The notes under the pieces: generated by a model | Database searches by the model: none | Told to the model about the DNA's origin: nothing | The model's input: the letters and a program-made list of their open reading frames with translations, nothing else | Assembly (NCBI GenBank): GCA_937907685.1 | Contig: CALCXF010000147.1 | Coordinates: forward strand, 1 to 57,455 | Source of the DNA: an uncultured Nostocoides sp. | GTDB taxonomy: Bacteria; Actinomycetota; Actinomycetes; Actinomycetales; Dermatophilaceae | Reading direction: 5' to 3' | Length of the DNA stretch: 57,455 nt | In this document: positions 16,563-30,832 of the stretch, one piece after another | Layout: each line of letters begins with the position of its first letter | Numbering within the stretch: the first letter of the stretch is position 1 | Translations under genes and position numbers: made by a program

Positions 16563-18100
16563 CACTGGTCGCTCCCGGAGGCGAGAGCGGGCGTGGGATC
16601 GGAGACGCCGACGAACTGCAGCGTCCGCTCCACGGCCGGGTTGACGAGGTCCAGGACCGGCTTGGGGAAGAACCCGAGGAGGAGGAACGAGGCGATGAGG
16701 GGCGCGACGACCACCCTCTCCCGCAACGACAGGTCGCGCGGTGCCTCTGCCTCGCCGAAGGTCGGCTTGGGACCTGTCATGAGGCGCTGGTACATGAGGA
16801 GGATGTAGAGCGGGGCGAGGATGATGCCGGCTGCGGCGATGACCGCCGCCACGCGGTAGCGCATGAACGCGCCCTGGAGCACGAGGAACTCCGAGACGAA
16901 GGACGACAGCCCCGGCAGGGCGAGGCTCGACAGCCCGACGACGAGGAACGTCCCGGCCAGCACCGGCGTGACCCGCTGCCAGCCGCCGTAGTCGGGGATC
17001 CGCTTGGACCCCCGGCGGGCCACGAGGAAGCCGGCGAGGAGGAAGAGCCCGGCGGTGGAGAACCCGTGGTTCACCATGTACAGGCTCGACCCCGCACCAC
17101 CCACGCTCGTCAGCGCGAAGATGCCCAGGACGATGAAGCCGAAGTGGCTGATCGACGTGAAGGCGATGAGCCGCATCATGTCGGTCTGCCCGATCGCGAG
17201 GAGGGCTCCGTAGACGACCGAGATGACGGCGAGGGTGATGACGACCGGCGTCGCCCACTGCGACGCCTCGGGGAACAGCTGGAGGCAGAAGCGGATCATC
17301 CCGTAGGTGCCGACCTTGTCGAGCACGCCGACGAGGAGCACGGCGACGGCGGGACGGGACTCCGTCGCGGCATCCGGCAGCCAGGTGTGCACCGGCCACA
17401 TCGGCGCCTTGATCGCGAAGGCGACGAAGAACCCGACGAACATCCACCGCAGGGCGCCGGTGGAGGCGTCGAGGTTGCCGGTGAGGTTCTCGACGAGGAA
17501 GCCGTCACCGCCGCCGGGCCCCGCCACGAAGACGCCGATGACGGCCACGAGCATGACGAGGCCGCCGACGAGCGAGAAGAGGAGGAACTTCACCGCGGCG
17601 TACTGGCGGCGAGGCCCGCCGAACATCCCGATGAGGAAGTACACCGGGATGAGCATCGCCTCGAAGAAGACGTAGAAGAGGAACACGTCGGTTGCCGCGA
17701 AGACGCCGACCATGAACGCCTCGAGCACGAGCAGCAGGGCGAAGTAGCGCTTCTCCCGGCCGGACCCCTCCTCGGTGACGTCGTTCCATGCGGCAAGGAG
17801 ACAGACCGGCGTGAGGATCGCCGCCATGACGATGAGCGCGAGGGCGATCCCGTCGACACCGAGGGCGTAGGAGACCCCGAACTGCGGGATCCAGGGCCGC
17901 ACCTCGGCGAGCTGGAACTGCTCGGTCGAGCCGGTGTCGAAGCTGGCGACCGCCAGCACGGCGAGGACGAGGGTGACGAGTGAGGCACCCAACGCGATCG
18001 GCTTGGCCAGCCTCGCGGTGTTCCCCGGCAGGACGGCGACGACGATCGCGCCCAGAAGGGGCACGACCACCATCAGGGTGAGCAGGGGCACGGCGTTCAC
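16562..18100 (-). CDS. nuoM: NADH-quinone oxidoreductase subunit M
   Basis: 512 residues, antiporter-like subunit with 14 predicted helices. Motifs include [60 protein letters not shown] and [16 protein letters not shown], which carry the conserved Glu/Lys of the proton path. It starts at GTG 18100, overlapping the nuoL stop by four bases, and ends one base into nuoN. The order L-M-N is canonical. Length is normal. Confidence 0.94.
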   Translation of the reverse strand: MNAVPLLTLMVVVPLLGAIVVAVLPGNTARLAKPIALGASLVTLVLAVLAVASFDTGSTEQFQLAEVRPWIPQFGVSYALGVDGIALALIVMAAILTPVCLLAAWNDVTEEGSGREKRYFALLLVLEAFMVGVFAATDVFLFYVFFEAMLIPVYFLIGMFGGPRRQYAAVKFLLFSLVGGLVMLVAVIGVFVAGPGGGDGFLVENLTGNLDASTGALRWMFVGFFVAFAIKAPMWPVHTWLPDAATESRPAVAVLLVGVLDKVGTYGMIRFCLQLFPEASQWATPVVITLAVISVVYGALLAIGQTDMMRLIAFTSISHFGFIVLGIFALTSVGGAGSSLYMVNHGFSTAGLFLLAGFLVARRGSKRIPDYGGWQRVTPVLAGTFLVVGLSSLALPGLSSFVSEFLVLQGAFMRYRVAAVIAAAGIILAPLYILLMYQRLMTGPKPTFGEAEAPRDLSLRERVVVAPLIASFLLLGFFPKPVLDLVNPAVERTLQFVGVSDPTPALASGSDQ

Positions 18101-20034
18101 TGGATCACCCACAGGGCACCGAGGACGGTGACGACGCCGGTGAGCATCGTCAGGGCGTACGAGCGGGCGTATCCGGTCTGGAGGCGGCGCAGCCTCGAGG
18201 ACAGCCCGCCGACGAGGGCGGCGAGCCCGCCCACGGCACCGTCGACACCTCGTGCGTCCGCGAACACCAGGCCGCGGGTGAGGTGGATCCCGGGCCGCAT
18301 GAAGAGGCCCTCGTTGACGGCGTCCTGGTAGAGGTCGACCCGGGCGGCGCGGGTGATCGCCGTGGCCTTGGGCGCCACCTCGGGAACGAGGTCCCTGCCG
18401 TAGCGGACCCAGGCGTAGGCAGCCCCGACCGCCACGAGTCCCAACGTGAGGGCCACGATGAGCCACACCGGCAGGACCGGATGCTCCTCGCCGTGCTCGC
18501 CGACGACGGGCGCGAGCCAGCTCGTGATCGCACCGGTCGGGCCGAGGACCAGACCCAGGCCCGCCGAGCCGACGGCGAGAACGATCATCGGCACGGTCAT
18601 CGTGCGATCGGGGTCGTGGGGATGGGGTTCGGGGTCCTCCTCCCAGCGCTTCTCACCGTGGAACGTCATGAAGAACAGCCTGGACATGTAGAAGGCGGTG
18701 ATGCCGGCGCCGAGGAGGGCGACACCACCGAGGACCCACGGCTGCCATCCCTCGCCGACGAACGCCGCCTCGATCACCGAGTCCTTGGACCAGAACCCCG
18801 AGAACGGTGGCACCCCGAGGATCGCGAGCCAGCCCAGGCCGAACGTCACCCAGGTGATCTTCATGAAGGTCGAGAGGCCGCCGTACCTGCGCAGGTTCAC
18901 CTGGTCGTTCATCCCGTGCATCACCGACCCGGCACCGAGGAACATGCCAGCCTTGAAGAAGCCGTGCGTGAGCAGGTGGAAGATGGCGAAGGCGTAGCCC
19001 ACCGGCCCGAGGCCCGCCGCCAGCATCATGTAACCGATCTGGCTCATCGTCGACGCCGCGAGGACCTTCTTGATGTCGTCCTTGGCGCAGCCGACGATCG
19101 CCCCGAAGAGGAGGGTGATCGCGCCCACGAGCGCGACGGCCAGCCGCGCGTCGGGGGCTCCGTCGTAGATCGGGTTGGAGCGCACGACGAGGTACACACC
19201 GGCGGTCACCATGGTCGCCGCGTGGATGAGCGCCGACACCGGTGTGGGACCGGCCATGGCGTCACCGAGCCAGGACTGGAGCGGGAACTGGGCCGACTTG
19301 CCGCACGCACCGAGGAGGAGGAGCAGGCCGATCGCCGTGAGGGTGCCCTGCGAGGCGTTGGCGGCACCCTCCGACACGGTCGCGTAGTCGACGCTGCCGA
19401 AGGTCACGAAGATGACCATGATGCCGATCGCGAGGCCCAGGTCACCGACGCGGTTGACGAAGAACGCCTTGTTCGCGGCCGTCGCGTAGGCCGGGTTCCA
19501 GTTCCAGAAGCCGATGAGGAGGTAGGAGGCCAGGCCGACGCCCTCCCAGCCGACGAACAGCAACAGGTAGGAGTCCGCGAGGACGAGGAGGAGCATCGAC
19601 GCGACGAAGAGGTTGAGGTAGGCGAAGAACCGCCGCTTGTCGGGGTCGTTCTCCATGTACCCGATGGAGTAGACGTGGATGAGCGAGCCGACGAACGTGA
19701 TGAGCAGGACGAAGCTCGTCGAGAGCGGGTCGACGAGCAGCCCGACGTCGAGCTGGAAGGCACCGGCCGGGACCCAGTTCCACAGCGTGAGGTCCTGCGC
19801 CCGCTCCTCGGCCGGGAGCCCGAGCAGCTGGAGGAACACCACCAGCCCCACGACGAAGGAACCCCAGGAGAGTCCCGTCGCGAGGAGCGGCCCGAACCGG
19901 TCGGTGCGCCGGCCCCCGAGGAGGAGCACCGCGGCACCGACCAGCGGCAGCGCGATGAGCAGCCACGCGACGGAGGAGGCCCCGCTGGCGTCGGCCGCGG
20001 ACAAGGCGCTGTCCTCGGCGAGAAGTGAGGTCAC
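18097..20034 (-). CDS. nuoL: NADH-quinone oxidoreductase subunit L
   Basis: 645 residues. This is the largest antiporter-like subunit, with the long lateral amphipathic helix near the C-terminus. Motifs: [72 protein letters not shown] and [17 protein letters not shown]. Between the antiporter domain and the C-terminus lies a His-rich loop (EPHPHDPDR). The start is GTG and the gap from nuoK is nine bases, the only unlinked junction in the operon. The stop overlaps nuoM. Confidence 0.95.
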   Translation of the reverse strand: MTSLLAEDSALSAADASGASSVAWLLIALPLVGAAVLLLGGRRTDRFGPLLATGLSWGSFVVGLVVFLQLLGLPAEERAQDLTLWNWVPAGAFQLDVGLLVDPLSTSFVLLITFVGSLIHVYSIGYMENDPDKRRFFAYLNLFVASMLLLVLADSYLLLFVGWEGVGLASYLLIGFWNWNPAYATAANKAFFVNRVGDLGLAIGIMVIFVTFGSVDYATVSEGAANASQGTLTAIGLLLLLGACGKSAQFPLQSWLGDAMAGPTPVSALIHAATMVTAGVYLVVRSNPIYDGAPDARLAVALVGAITLLFGAIVGCAKDDIKKVLAASTMSQIGYMMLAAGLGPVGYAFAIFHLLTHGFFKAGMFLGAGSVMHGMNDQVNLRRYGGLSTFMKITWVTFGLGWLAILGVPPFSGFWSKDSVIEAAFVGEGWQPWVLGGVALLGAGITAFYMSRLFFMTFHGEKRWEEDPEPHPHDPDRTMTVPMIVLAVGSAGLGLVLGPTGAITSWLAPVVGEHGEEHPVLPVWLIVALTLGLVAVGAAYAWVRYGRDLVPEVAPKATAITRAARVDLYQDAVNEGLFMRPGIHLTRGLVFADARGVDGAVGGLAALVGGLSSRLRRLQTGYARSYALTMLTGVVTVLGALWVIQ

Positions 20035-20043
20035 TGGTGCTCC

Positions 20044-20343
20044 TTACAGCTTCAGCAGGTTCGCGTCGTCGACCGACGCCGAGCGGCGGGAGCGGAAGAT
20101 CGCCATGATGATGGCGAGGCCCACGACGACCTCCGCCGCGGCGACGACCATGACGAAGAGGGCGAGGACCTGGCCGTCGAGGTTCCCGTGGATCCGGGCG
20201 AACGTCACGAAGACGAGGTTCGTGGAGTTGAGCATCAGCTCGACGCCCATGAAGACGATGATCGCGTTGCGCCGGGTGAGGACCGTCGCGCCACCGATGA
20301 CGAAGAGGATCGTCGCGAGGTAGATGTAGTTGACCAGGCTCAT
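20044..20343 (-). CDS. nuoK: NADH-quinone oxidoreductase subunit K
   Basis: 99 residues with three membrane helices. Conserved Glu residues occur in [16 protein letters not shown] and [17 protein letters not shown], as in the E-channel of NuoK. The ATG overlaps the nuoJ stop by four bases (ATGA). It ends with TAA, nine bases before nuoL. Size and placement are canonical. Confidence 0.95.
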   Translation of the reverse strand: MSLVNYIYLATILFVIGGATVLTRRNAIIVFMGVELMLNSTNLVFVTFARIHGNLDGQVLALFVMVVAAAEVVVGLAIIMAIFRSRRSASVDDANLLKL

Positions 20344-21110
20344 CGCTCGCTCTCCTCGGTCATCTCTCGCTCGATCGCCGCCTCGGCCTCGAGGTACACG
20401 TCGGGGGACAGGACCTGCTCGCGTGCGGTCAGCACCCGTGAGAGGGACAGCGGTGAGGGCGTGCCGTCGGGGAGGAGGGCGGGCGTGTCCACCGCGTTGT
20501 GGCGCGCGTAGACACCCGGCGCGGGGAGTCCGGCGAGGTTCTCGCCCTCGCGGAAGCGGCGCCTGCTCCACTCACGCTGGTTCGGACCCTTCCCGAGCCT
20601 CTCGCGGTGCGCGAGGACCATGGCGCCCAGGGCTGCCGTGATGAGCAGGGCACTGGTCAGCTCGAAGACCCACACGTAACGTCCGAAGATCAGCTGGGCG
20701 ACCCCGGAGACGTTGCCCGTCTCGGCGTTGACGGCGTCGAGGCCGACCGCCTCACCCCAGGTGACCTGGCCGATGGCCGAGGCGAGGATGCCGCCGAGGC
20801 CGAGACAGAGCAGGGCCGTCACCCAGCGCTGACCCGTGAGGGTCTCGACGAGGCTGTCGGAGGAGTCGACGCCGATGAGCATGATGACGAAGAGGAACAG
20901 CATCATCACGGCGCCGGTGTAGACGAAGATCTGGATGACCCCGAGGAACTCCGCGTCCTGGGCGATGTAGAACACGCCGAGGATGATCATCGTCAGGGCC
21001 ATGCCGAGCGCCGCGTGGACGGCCTTCTTCGCGAAGACGAGCCCGAGGGCACCGGCCACCGCCAGGGGCCCGAGCACCCAGAAGAGCACCTGCTCGCCGC
21101 CGCCGGTCAC
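20340..21110 (-). CDS. nuoJ: NADH-quinone oxidoreductase subunit J
   Basis: 256 residues. Five helices lie in the first 165 residues, including [21 protein letters not shown], which contains the pi-bulge helix that gates proton pumping. A polar C-terminal tail of about 80 residues ([19 protein letters not shown] onward) is longer than in proteobacteria but usual in actinomycetes. It starts at GTG 21110, overlapping the nuoI stop, and ends overlapping nuoK. Confidence 0.93.
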   Translation of the reverse strand: MTGGGEQVLFWVLGPLAVAGALGLVFAKKAVHAALGMALTMIILGVFYIAQDAEFLGVIQIFVYTGAVMMLFLFVIMLIGVDSSDSLVETLTGQRWVTALLCLGLGGILASAIGQVTWGEAVGLDAVNAETGNVSGVAQLIFGRYVWVFELTSALLITAALGAMVLAHRERLGKGPNQREWSRRRFREGENLAGLPAPGVYARHNAVDTPALLPDGTPSPLSLSRVLTAREQVLSPDVYLEAEAAIEREMTEESER

Positions 21111-21724
21111 CGGGACACCTCCACGTCGTCCGTCGTCGGGGTGTGCCCCTCGACGAACGAGCGCTGCGAGTCCGTCGCCGAGGAGACCTTCCCGAGGTAG
21201 TAGTCGCGCTCTTCCATGCCGTCGGCCATGGGGAAGGGCGGGGGCAGCATCCCCGGCTGGAGCGGGGCGAGGAGCTGGTCCTTGGTGTAGATGAGGTCGG
21301 CGCGGTTGTCGTCGGCGATCTCGTAGAAGTTCGTCATCGTCAGCGCCCGAGTGGGGCACGCCTCGATGCACAGGCCGCAGAAGATGCACCTCAGGTAGTT
21401 GATCTGGTAGACGCGTCCGTAGCGCTCCCCGGGGCTGAACCGACCGGCACCACCCTCGGTGTCGTCGTTGTCGGCACCCTCGACGAGGATGGCGTCCGCC
21501 GGGCAGGCCCAGGCGCACAGCTCGCACCCGATGCACTTCTCGAGCCCGTCGGGGTGCCGGTTCAGCTGGTGCCGTCCGTGCCAGCGCGGCTGGGTCGGCC
21601 GCTTCTCCTCGGGGTACTCCTCCGTGGCGACCTTGCGGAACATCGTCGCGAAGGTCACCCCGAACCCCCCGACGGGGGCGAAGAGGTCGGAGAGGAAGCC
21701 GGACTTCTTCTGCTCGTCAGCCAC
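21107..21724 (-). CDS. nuoI: NADH-quinone oxidoreductase subunit I
   Basis: 205 residues. Two 4Fe-4S ferredoxin motifs are intact, [12 protein letters not shown] (about 64-75) and [12 protein letters not shown] (about 113-124), giving clusters N6a and N6b that relay electrons towards NuoB. The long loop between them ([20 protein letters not shown]) is typical of high-GC Gram-positives. The GTG start lies eight bases inside the nuoH stop region. The C-terminal tail is acidic. Confidence 0.94.
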   Translation of the reverse strand: MADEQKKSGFLSDLFAPVGGFGVTFATMFRKVATEEYPEEKRPTQPRWHGRHQLNRHPDGLEKCIGCELCAWACPADAILVEGADNDDTEGGAGRFSPGERYGRVYQINYLRCIFCGLCIEACPTRALTMTNFYEIADDNRADLIYTKDQLLAPLQPGMLPPPFPMADGMEERDYYLGKVSSATDSQRSFVEGHTPTTDDVEVSR

Positions 21725-23096
21725 GAGTGGCCTCCTTGGTGTCGCTGCCGGCCGGCAGGGCCGGGGCGGTGAGGGAGGGCTCCCTCAGGCGCTGCCCCGG
21801 CAGGGGCGGCACGGGGTGTCCCCCGGCGTAGGGATCCACGTCGTCCGGCACCGCCGGGTGCGCCGCGGCCTCCTTGGCCTCGGCCCGACGGTCCCAGAGC
21901 CATCCGCCGACGAGGGCCAGCACGGCGATGGCTCCGACGAGGAAGAGCGAGACGACGGGGAACCGACGTCCGGCCACGTCGACGCCGCCACCCAGCCAGC
22001 CGTTCTGCCCGGCGCGGAAGACCGCGACGAGGACCACCCACGTGAGGGTGGCGGGGATGAGGAACTTCCACCCGAAGCGCATGAACTGGTCGTAGCGCAC
22101 CCTCGGCAGGGACCCTCGCAGCCAGACGAAGACGAACATGAACATCCACAGCTTGACGGTGAACCAGAGCAGGCCCCACCAACCCTCGTTGAACATGCCG
22201 TCGTTGACCGCGGCGATGCCGGGGGGTGCCTGCCAGCCGCCGAGGAACATCGTCGTGGCGAGCGCCGCGACGGTGAACATGTTGATGTACTCGCCGAGGA
22301 AGAACATGGCGAAGCGCATCGACCCGTACTCGGTGTGGAAGCCACCGGTGAGCTCACCCTCGCCCTCGGCGAGGTCGAAGGGCAGGCGGTTGGTCTCGCC
22401 GACCATCGTGATGACGTAGACGAAGAAGCTGAAGAACGCGGGGATGATGAACCACAGGTCGCGCTGGGCTCCGACGATCTGCGACGTCGACATCGACCCG
22501 GCATAGAGGAACACGGCGACGAGGGAGAGCCCCATCGCGATCTCGTACGAGATCATCTGGGCGGAGGAGCGAAGGCCGCCCATGAGGGGGTACGTGGAAC
22601 CCGAGGACCAGCCCGCGAGGACCACCCCGTAGATGCCGACGCCCGCGATGGCGAGGACGAGCAGGACCGCGACCGGGGTGTCGGTCAGCTGGAACGGCGT
22701 GCGATGGCCGAACATCCAGACATCGCCCGCAAGCGGGATGATCGAGAACGCGACGAAGCACATCGTCGCGGTGATGAGCGGCGCCAGGGTGAAGACGAAG
22801 GCGTCCGCCGCCTTGGGTCGCACGTCCTCCTTGAGCATCGACTTCATGCCGTCGGCGAGGGTCTGGAGCAGGCCGAAGGGGCCGTTCCGGTTGGGTCCGG
22901 GACGCTGCTGCATCCGGCCGATGACCCGTCGCTCGAACCAGATGACGAGCAGCGTGGAGATGAGCAGGTAGACGAAGACGAGAAGTGCCTTGACCGCACT
23001 CAGCCACAGGGGCGTGTCGCGGAAGTCCGCTCGTGGGTTGTCGGTGGACGCGGCGACGACGGATGCCGTCTCCGTCAGTGCCAGCAGCGCGCTCAT
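21717..23096 (-). CDS. nuoH: NADH-quinone oxidoreductase subunit H
   Basis: 459 residues with eight to nine helices, forming the quinone chamber of complex I. The signatures [49 protein letters not shown] and [19 protein letters not shown] are all intact. A C-terminal polar extension of about 60 residues ends in SDTKEATRG. The ATG overlaps the stop of an upstream mini-ORF by four bases. This is the first membrane-arm gene after the peripheral-arm block. Confidence 0.95.
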   Translation of the reverse strand: MSALLALTETASVVAASTDNPRADFRDTPLWLSAVKALLVFVYLLISTLLVIWFERRVIGRMQQRPGPNRNGPFGLLQTLADGMKSMLKEDVRPKAADAFVFTLAPLITATMCFVAFSIIPLAGDVWMFGHRTPFQLTDTPVAVLLVLAIAGVGIYGVVLAGWSSGSTYPLMGGLRSSAQMISYEIAMGLSLVAVFLYAGSMSTSQIVGAQRDLWFIIPAFFSFFVYVITMVGETNRLPFDLAEGEGELTGGFHTEYGSMRFAMFFLGEYINMFTVAALATTMFLGGWQAPPGIAAVNDGMFNEGWWGLLWFTVKLWMFMFVFVWLRGSLPRVRYDQFMRFGWKFLIPATLTWVVLVAVFRAGQNGWLGGGVDVAGRRFPVVSLFLVGAIAVLALVGGWLWDRRAEAKEAAAHPAVPDDVDPYAGGHPVPPLPGQRLREPSLTAPALPAGSDTKEATRG

Positions 23097-23182
23097 GCGG
23101 GGTCCTCACGAAGTATCTGGGGGAGCGCAGCGCGGGTCCCACGCGCCGCGTGGGCGGAAGAACTTCGTGGGGTGCAGTTCAT
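23093..23182 (-). CDS. Bridging mini-ORF between nuoG and nuoH (29 codons)
   Basis: An ATG at 23182 overlaps the nuoG stop (ATGA), and the mini-ORF's TGA overlaps the nuoH ATG in the same way. It reads [18 protein letters not shown] and ends ILREDPA. The composition is basic and low in hydrophobicity, with no known domain. It contains the palindromic element 23107-23169. The likely role is to keep ribosomes translating across the gap so that nuoH is coupled to nuoG. The peptide itself may have no function. GAGG lies about seven bases before the nuoH ATG, inside the mini-ORF. Confidence 0.4.
   Translation of the reverse strand: MNCTPRSSSAHAARGTRAALPQILREDPA
23107..23169. repeat. Nested palindromic element in the nuoG-nuoH gap
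   Basis: Outer arms CACGAAGT (23107-23114) and ACTTCGTG (23162-23169) are perfect inverted repeats. Inside lies CCCACGCG, one base, CGCGTGGG (23138-23154), also perfect. The layout resembles a REP/MITE-like insertion that has kept an open frame. RNA from either strand could fold into a branched hairpin. Confidence 0.5.
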
Positions 23183-25694
23183 GCCTGCCCCTCCTTCGAC
23201 ACGGAGACGAGGGCACCGGGCGCCCCGGCGAACGCGGCCCGCAGGTCGCAGCCCGTGGAGTTCGTCGGCAGCCAGATCACGTGGTCGGCCATCTCGTCGA
23301 TGATGACCGGCGCAGTCACGGCCTGTTCTCCCGCGCGCACGGTGACGACGTCGCCCGCGACGACACCCAGCCCCCCGGCGGTCGTCCCCGAGACACGGGC
23401 CACGGGCCTGGGAGCGGTCCCGGCGAGGAACGGCTCTCCGTCCTGGAGCGAACCGCGGTCGAGGAGGTGGCGCCACGTCGCGAGGACGAGGGTGCCCGGT
23501 TCGACGCTGGGGACCTCACCGGCGTCGACGGTCGGCGCGGCGGGTCGCTGGCCCTGCCACGACCCCAGGGCCTCGATCTCTGAACGCACCTCACGCAGCG
23601 TGCGGGTGCCGAGGAACTCGCCCATCTCGTCGGCGAGCATGTCCAGGGCCCGGTAGTCCGAGACGTGAGCGGTGTCGAGCGCCGGCTCGAAGACCCTCTG
23701 CCGGCCCTCCCAGTCGAGGAAGGTCCCCCCCTTCTCGGCGTGAGCCGCGACGGGGAGCACCACGTCGGCGACCGCGGTCACGGCTGACTCCCGGATCTCG
23801 AGCGAGACGACGAAGGGCCGGGCGAACAGCTCCGCCGCGCCCGGCACACCGAGGTCGGCCGGGTCCACCCCTCCGACCACGAGGGCCCCCAGCTGCCCGG
23901 ATGCCGCAGCGTCGAGGATGCCGGCCGTGTCACGGCCCGGCGTCTCGGGCAGGGTCGGCACGCCCCACGTCGAGGCGACGTGTGCGCGCGCGGAGGCGTC
24001 GGTGGCCGGACCGCCACCGGGAAGCAGGGTCGGGAACGCGCCCGCCTCGAGGGCACCGCGCTCACCGGCGCGGCGGGGCACCCACGCGAGCCGGGCACCC
24101 GTGGCCTCGGCGAGGGCGGCCACAGCGCTCAGCGCGCCGGGCACCATCGCGAGCCGCTCACCGACGAGGACGACGGCGCCGTCCTTCAAGGCCTCTCCGG
24201 CCGCCGCGACGACCTCGCTCCCGGAGCCCTCGGCCAGCGCCCGGAGCACCTCCGGCTCGGTGCCGGGAGCGGTCGGGATGAGGGTGCCCCCCATCTTCGC
24301 CAGGCCGCGGGTGGCCACCGGCGACACGGCATACACGGCCGCGCGATTGCGCAGGAACGCCTTGCGGAGGCGGAGGAAGACGATGGGGCTCTCGTCCTCG
24401 GGCTCGAGGCCGACGAGGAGCACGCTCTTCGCGGACTCGAGGTCCGCGTACGTCACGGCACCCGTCTCGGGGGTCGCCCCGGCGACCCTGGCCACGAGGA
24501 AGTCGGCCTCCTCCGCCGAGTGCGGACGGGCACGGAAGTCGACGTCGTTCGTGCCGAGGACCATGCGCGCGAACTTGCCGTAGGCGTAGGCGTCCTCGAC
24601 GCTGACCCGACCGCCGACGAGCACTCCGGTCGACGACGCGGCGCGCAGCCCGGCCGCAGCCCTCTCGAGGGCGTCGCGCCAGGACACCACGCGCAGCTCG
24701 CCGTCCTCACCGCGGACCATGGGCAGCTCGAGGCGGTCACCGACCGAGGTGTACGCGAAGGCCCAGCGTCCCTTGTCGCAGTTCCACTCCTCGTTGACCT
24801 CCGGGTCGTTCCACGCCATCCGGCGCAGGACGGCACCGCGCCGGTGGTCGGTGCGGATCGCGCAGCCGCTCGCGCAGTGCTCGCACGCGCTCTTCGTGGA
24901 GACGAGGTCGAAGGGACGGGAGCGGAAGCGGTAGGCCGCACCGGTCAGCGCCCCCACGGGGCAGATCTGCACGGTGTTGCCGGAGAAGTAGCTCTCGAAC
25001 GGCTTCTCCGCGTAGATGCCCACCTGCTGGAGGGCACCCCGCTCGACGAGCGCGATGAACGGGTCGCCGGCGATCTGCTCCGAGAAGCGTGTGCAGCGGG
25101 CGCAGAGCACGCAGCGCTCACGGTCGAGGAGCACCTGGGAGGAGATGTTGATCGGCTTGGGGAAGGTGCGCTTGACGTCCTCGAAGCGGGACACCGCACG
25201 ACCGTTGCTCATCGCCTGGTTCTGCAGGGGGCACTCGCCACCCTTGTCGCAGACCGGGCAGTCGAGCGGGTGGTTGATGAGGAGCAGCTCCATGACGCCC
25301 TTCTGCGCCTTGTCCGCACCCTCGGATGTGTACTGCGTGTGGACGACCATCCCGGGAGCGACGGCCATGGTGCACGACGCCTGCGGCTTCATCCGCCCGG
25401 GGGGGCCCTGCATCTGCTTCGGCTCGCCCGGTGTGCCGTCCGGTCCGGGCGGACCCGGCATCCAGACCTCGACGAGGCACTGACGGCAGGCCCCAACCGG
25501 GTCGAGTCCCGGGTGGTCACAGAACCGTGGGATCTCGATCCCGGCCTGCTCGGCGGCACGGATGATGAGAGTCCCCTTGGGAACCGACACCGGGACGCCG
25601 TCGATCGTCAGGGTGACGAGGTCGGCCGCCGCAGGAGCGGCCGCGGCGGCCGACGGGGGCGGTGCGGCCGGCGCGGTCTTCTCGGGCGTGGTCG

Positions 25695-25698
<4 letters not shown>
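23179..25698 (-). CDS. nuoG: NADH-quinone oxidoreductase subunit G
   Basis: 839 residues. The N-terminal 2Fe-2S domain (about 25-120) has [15 protein letters not shown]. The His-Cys 4Fe-4S segment reads [17 protein letters not shown], and two further 4Fe-4S motifs follow ([20 protein letters not shown]). ACEHCASGC with a later Cys in [11 protein letters not shown] gives the extra cluster N7, which only some bacteria keep. The molybdopterin-oxidoreductase-like domain occupies the remainder, with the tail ending in a MopB_CT-like barrel. An Ala/Pro linker opens the protein. It overlaps nuoF by four bases. Confidence 0.95.
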
Positions 25699-27016
<1,318 letters not shown>

Positions 27017-27017
<1 letters not shown>

Positions 27018-28002
27018 CACGAGTCCTTCTTCTTCTTCTTCGTCTTCGGGGTCGAGCCGGTCGTGCGGGTGGAGGTCTCCTCCTCGGCCGGCGTCTCGTC
27101 GGCCTCGTCCCGCGCCGCCGCCGGCTCGGCCTTGCGGGCCTTCGCGTCGTCGCTCGCCGGGGTCACCTCGGTGCGGCCCATGGTGGTGCCGCGGGCGGCG
27201 CCGGCCGGTGACGCGTCGGTCGCGCCGTCCCCATCGGCCGATGGCTCCCCGTGCGTGGTGGGCGACCCCTGGTGTCGGGACGACTCGCCCTCGGGGGCGG
27301 TCCACCCCTGCTCCTTGGCGAGCGCCAAGCCCACGAGGGATGCCGGGCCCGCCCCCACGCCCTCGTCGGCGCGACCGTCGGGAAAGCCGGCCAGAACTCG
27401 GCTGACCTCCTTGAAGGTGGAGACCCGGTTCGGCCCGCGAGTCGGACGTACCACGGCCCCGGAGCGCAGCTCCTCGACGAGCCGGATCGTCGACTCCGGG
27501 GTCTGGTTGTCGAAGAACTCCCAGTTCGTCATGACGACCGGGGCGTAGTCGCACGCAGCGTTGCACTCCACGCGTTCGAGGGTGATCTTCCCGTCCTCGG
27601 TCGTCTCGTCGTGGCCCAGGCCGAGGTGCTCGGAGACCGCCTCCCAGATCTCGTCGCCGCCCATGATCGCGCAGAGCGTGTTGGTGCAGACGCCGACCGT
27701 GTACTCACCGTTGGGGTGGCGCTTGTACTGGGTGTAGAACGTCGCCACGCCCGAGACCTCCGCCGTCGTGAGGTCGAGGATCTCGGCGCAGAGGTCGATG
27801 CCCCTCCCGGTGACGTAGCCGTCGACCGACTGGACGAGGTGGAGCAGCGGCAGCAGCGCGGAGCGCTTCTGCGGGTAGCGCTCGAGGACCTGCGCGGCGT
27901 CCGCACGGAAGCGCGCCTCCACGTCGGCGGGGTAGGCCTGCTTTGACTCCTCGCTCACGGTGAGGTGCCCGGAAGCGGTCTGGAGGCCGAAGTCATGGGC
28001 CA

Positions 28003-28003
<1 letters not shown>
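27017..28003 (-). CDS. nuoE: NADH-quinone oxidoreductase subunit E with long C-terminal extension
   Basis: 328 residues. The thioredoxin-like 2Fe-2S domain (about 20-195) contains VSGVATFYTQYKR, GVCTNTLCAIMGG and VECNAACDYAPVVM, giving the four N1a ligands. Beyond about residue 215 comes an extension of some 110 residues rich in Gly, Ala, Thr, Glu and Asp that ends with six basic or polar residues (KKKKKDS). Usual bacterial NuoE has 160-240 residues. The tail is probably disordered. Junctions with nuoD and nuoF are TGATG overlaps. Confidence 0.93.
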
Positions 28004-29411
<1,408 letters not shown>

Positions 29412-29412
<1 letters not shown>

Positions 29413-30236
29413 CAGCTGTACGCCCTCCGCTCGTCAGGCGGCGGGACCGTGCCGCCCTTGTACTCGACGGGGATGCCGCCGAGCGGGTAGTCCTTGCGCT
29501 GGGGGTGGCCCGGCCAGTCGTCGGGCATGAGGATGCGGGTGAGCGCCGGGTGCCCGTCGAACACGATGCCGAACATGTCCCAGGTCTCCCGCTCGTGCCA
29601 GTCGATGCCTGGGTAGGTCGAGACGATCGAGGGGATGTGCGGGTCGGCGTCCGGTGCGGTGACCTCCAGCCGGACGCGCCGGCTGCCGTGCGTGATGGAC
29701 ATGAGGTGGTAGACCGCGTGCAGCTCGCGCCCGTCCTGCTCGGGGAAGTGGACCCCGGAGACACCCAGGCACATCTCGAACCGCAGCTCGGGCACGTCGC
29801 GCATGGCGCGGGCGACCGCCGGGAGGTGCTCGCGGCGGACGAAGAGGGTCAGCTCGCCCCGGTCGACGACGACCCGCTCGACCGCGGTGTCGAAGGACGG
29901 CCCCTCGGCGGTGCCGAGCGCCTGCCCCAGCCGGTCGGCGACCTCGTCGAAGTAGGAGCCGTACGGGCGCGGGCTGGCACCCGGGAAGAGGACGGGCTGC
30001 ACCACACCGCCGTAGCCGGTGGTGTCCTGGCTGCGAGCGCCGAACATCCCCTTGCGCTCCGCGATGCGCACGGGCTCCAGGGCGTCGCTCGTCAGCTCGC
30101 GCCACGTGCCGACGTTGGCGGTGTGCGCGGGCTTGAGCGAGTCGGGCTGGTCGTCGGTGCGCGTCTGCGGGGAGTCGATGACCTTGTCGGGAATGGGCTG
30201 GACGGGAGTGGTGTCGATGTTCTTCTCGTCGCTCAT
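29412..30236 (-). CDS. nuoC: NADH-quinone oxidoreductase subunit C
   Basis: 274 residues. A long polar N-terminal region (about 1-85) precedes the 30 kDa-subunit domain. The domain shows [18 protein letters not shown]-like text ([17 protein letters not shown]), [19 protein letters not shown] and the signature [23 protein letters not shown]. It stabilises NuoD in the peripheral arm. The ATG overlaps the nuoB stop by four bases. The partial nuoC2 at the left edge lacks this N-terminal extension. Confidence 0.94.
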
Positions 30237-30832
30237 GCGAGAAGGTTCTTCCCGGTGGGAGCCGCGACGTGGGCGAGGTGGTCGTGCGTGGGAGCCATGA
30301 GCGAGGTGGGCGTCGCGGCGAGCGCCGCCTCCTCCGCCGCCCGCGCCGCCGCGATGCGGTTGACGCCGAGCTTGCTGCTCTGGATCTGCCCGTGCAGCTC
30401 GATGATCGCGTTGAGGAGCATCTCCGGACGCGGCGGACAGCCGGGCAGGTAGATGTCGACGGGAATGATGTGGTCGACGCCCTGGACGATGGCGTAGTTG
30501 TTGAACATCCCGCCGGAGCTCGCGCAGACACCCATCGAGATGACCCACTTGGGGTTGGGCATCTGGTCGTACACCTGGCGGACCACGGGGGCCATCTTCT
30601 GCGAGACACGGCCGGCGACGATCATGAGGTCTGCCTGGCGCGGGGTCGCGGCGAAGCGCTCCATGCCGAACCGGGAGATGTCGTAGTCCGGGGTCCCGAC
30701 GGCCATCATCTCGATCGCGCAGCAGGCGAGCCCGAAGGTCGCCGGCCACATGGAGGCCTTGCGCATGTAGCCCACGACGTTCTCGAGCGTCGTCAGCGCG
30801 AACCCCGCGGGCAGCTTCTCCTCGAGTCCCAT
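30233..30832 (-). CDS. nuoB: NADH-quinone oxidoreductase subunit B
   Basis: 199 residues carrying the N2 4Fe-4S ligands [17 protein letters not shown] and [11 protein letters not shown]. The Arg-rich [19 protein letters not shown] motif is intact. The C-terminal 40 residues (after GQIQSSKLG) form an Ala-rich tail. The ATG at 30832 shares one base with the stop of a 24-codon mini-ORF and has AAGGAG about six bases upstream, inside that mini-ORF. Confidence 0.95.
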   Translation of the reverse strand: MGLEEKLPAGFALTTLENVVGYMRKASMWPATFGLACCAIEMMAVGTPDYDISRFGMERFAATPRQADLMIVAGRVSQKMAPVVRQVYDQMPNPKWVISMGVCASSGGMFNNYAIVQGVDHIIPVDIYLPGCPPRPEMLLNAIIELHGQIQSSKLGVNRIAAARAAEEAALAATPTSLMAPTHDHLAHVAAPTGKNLLA

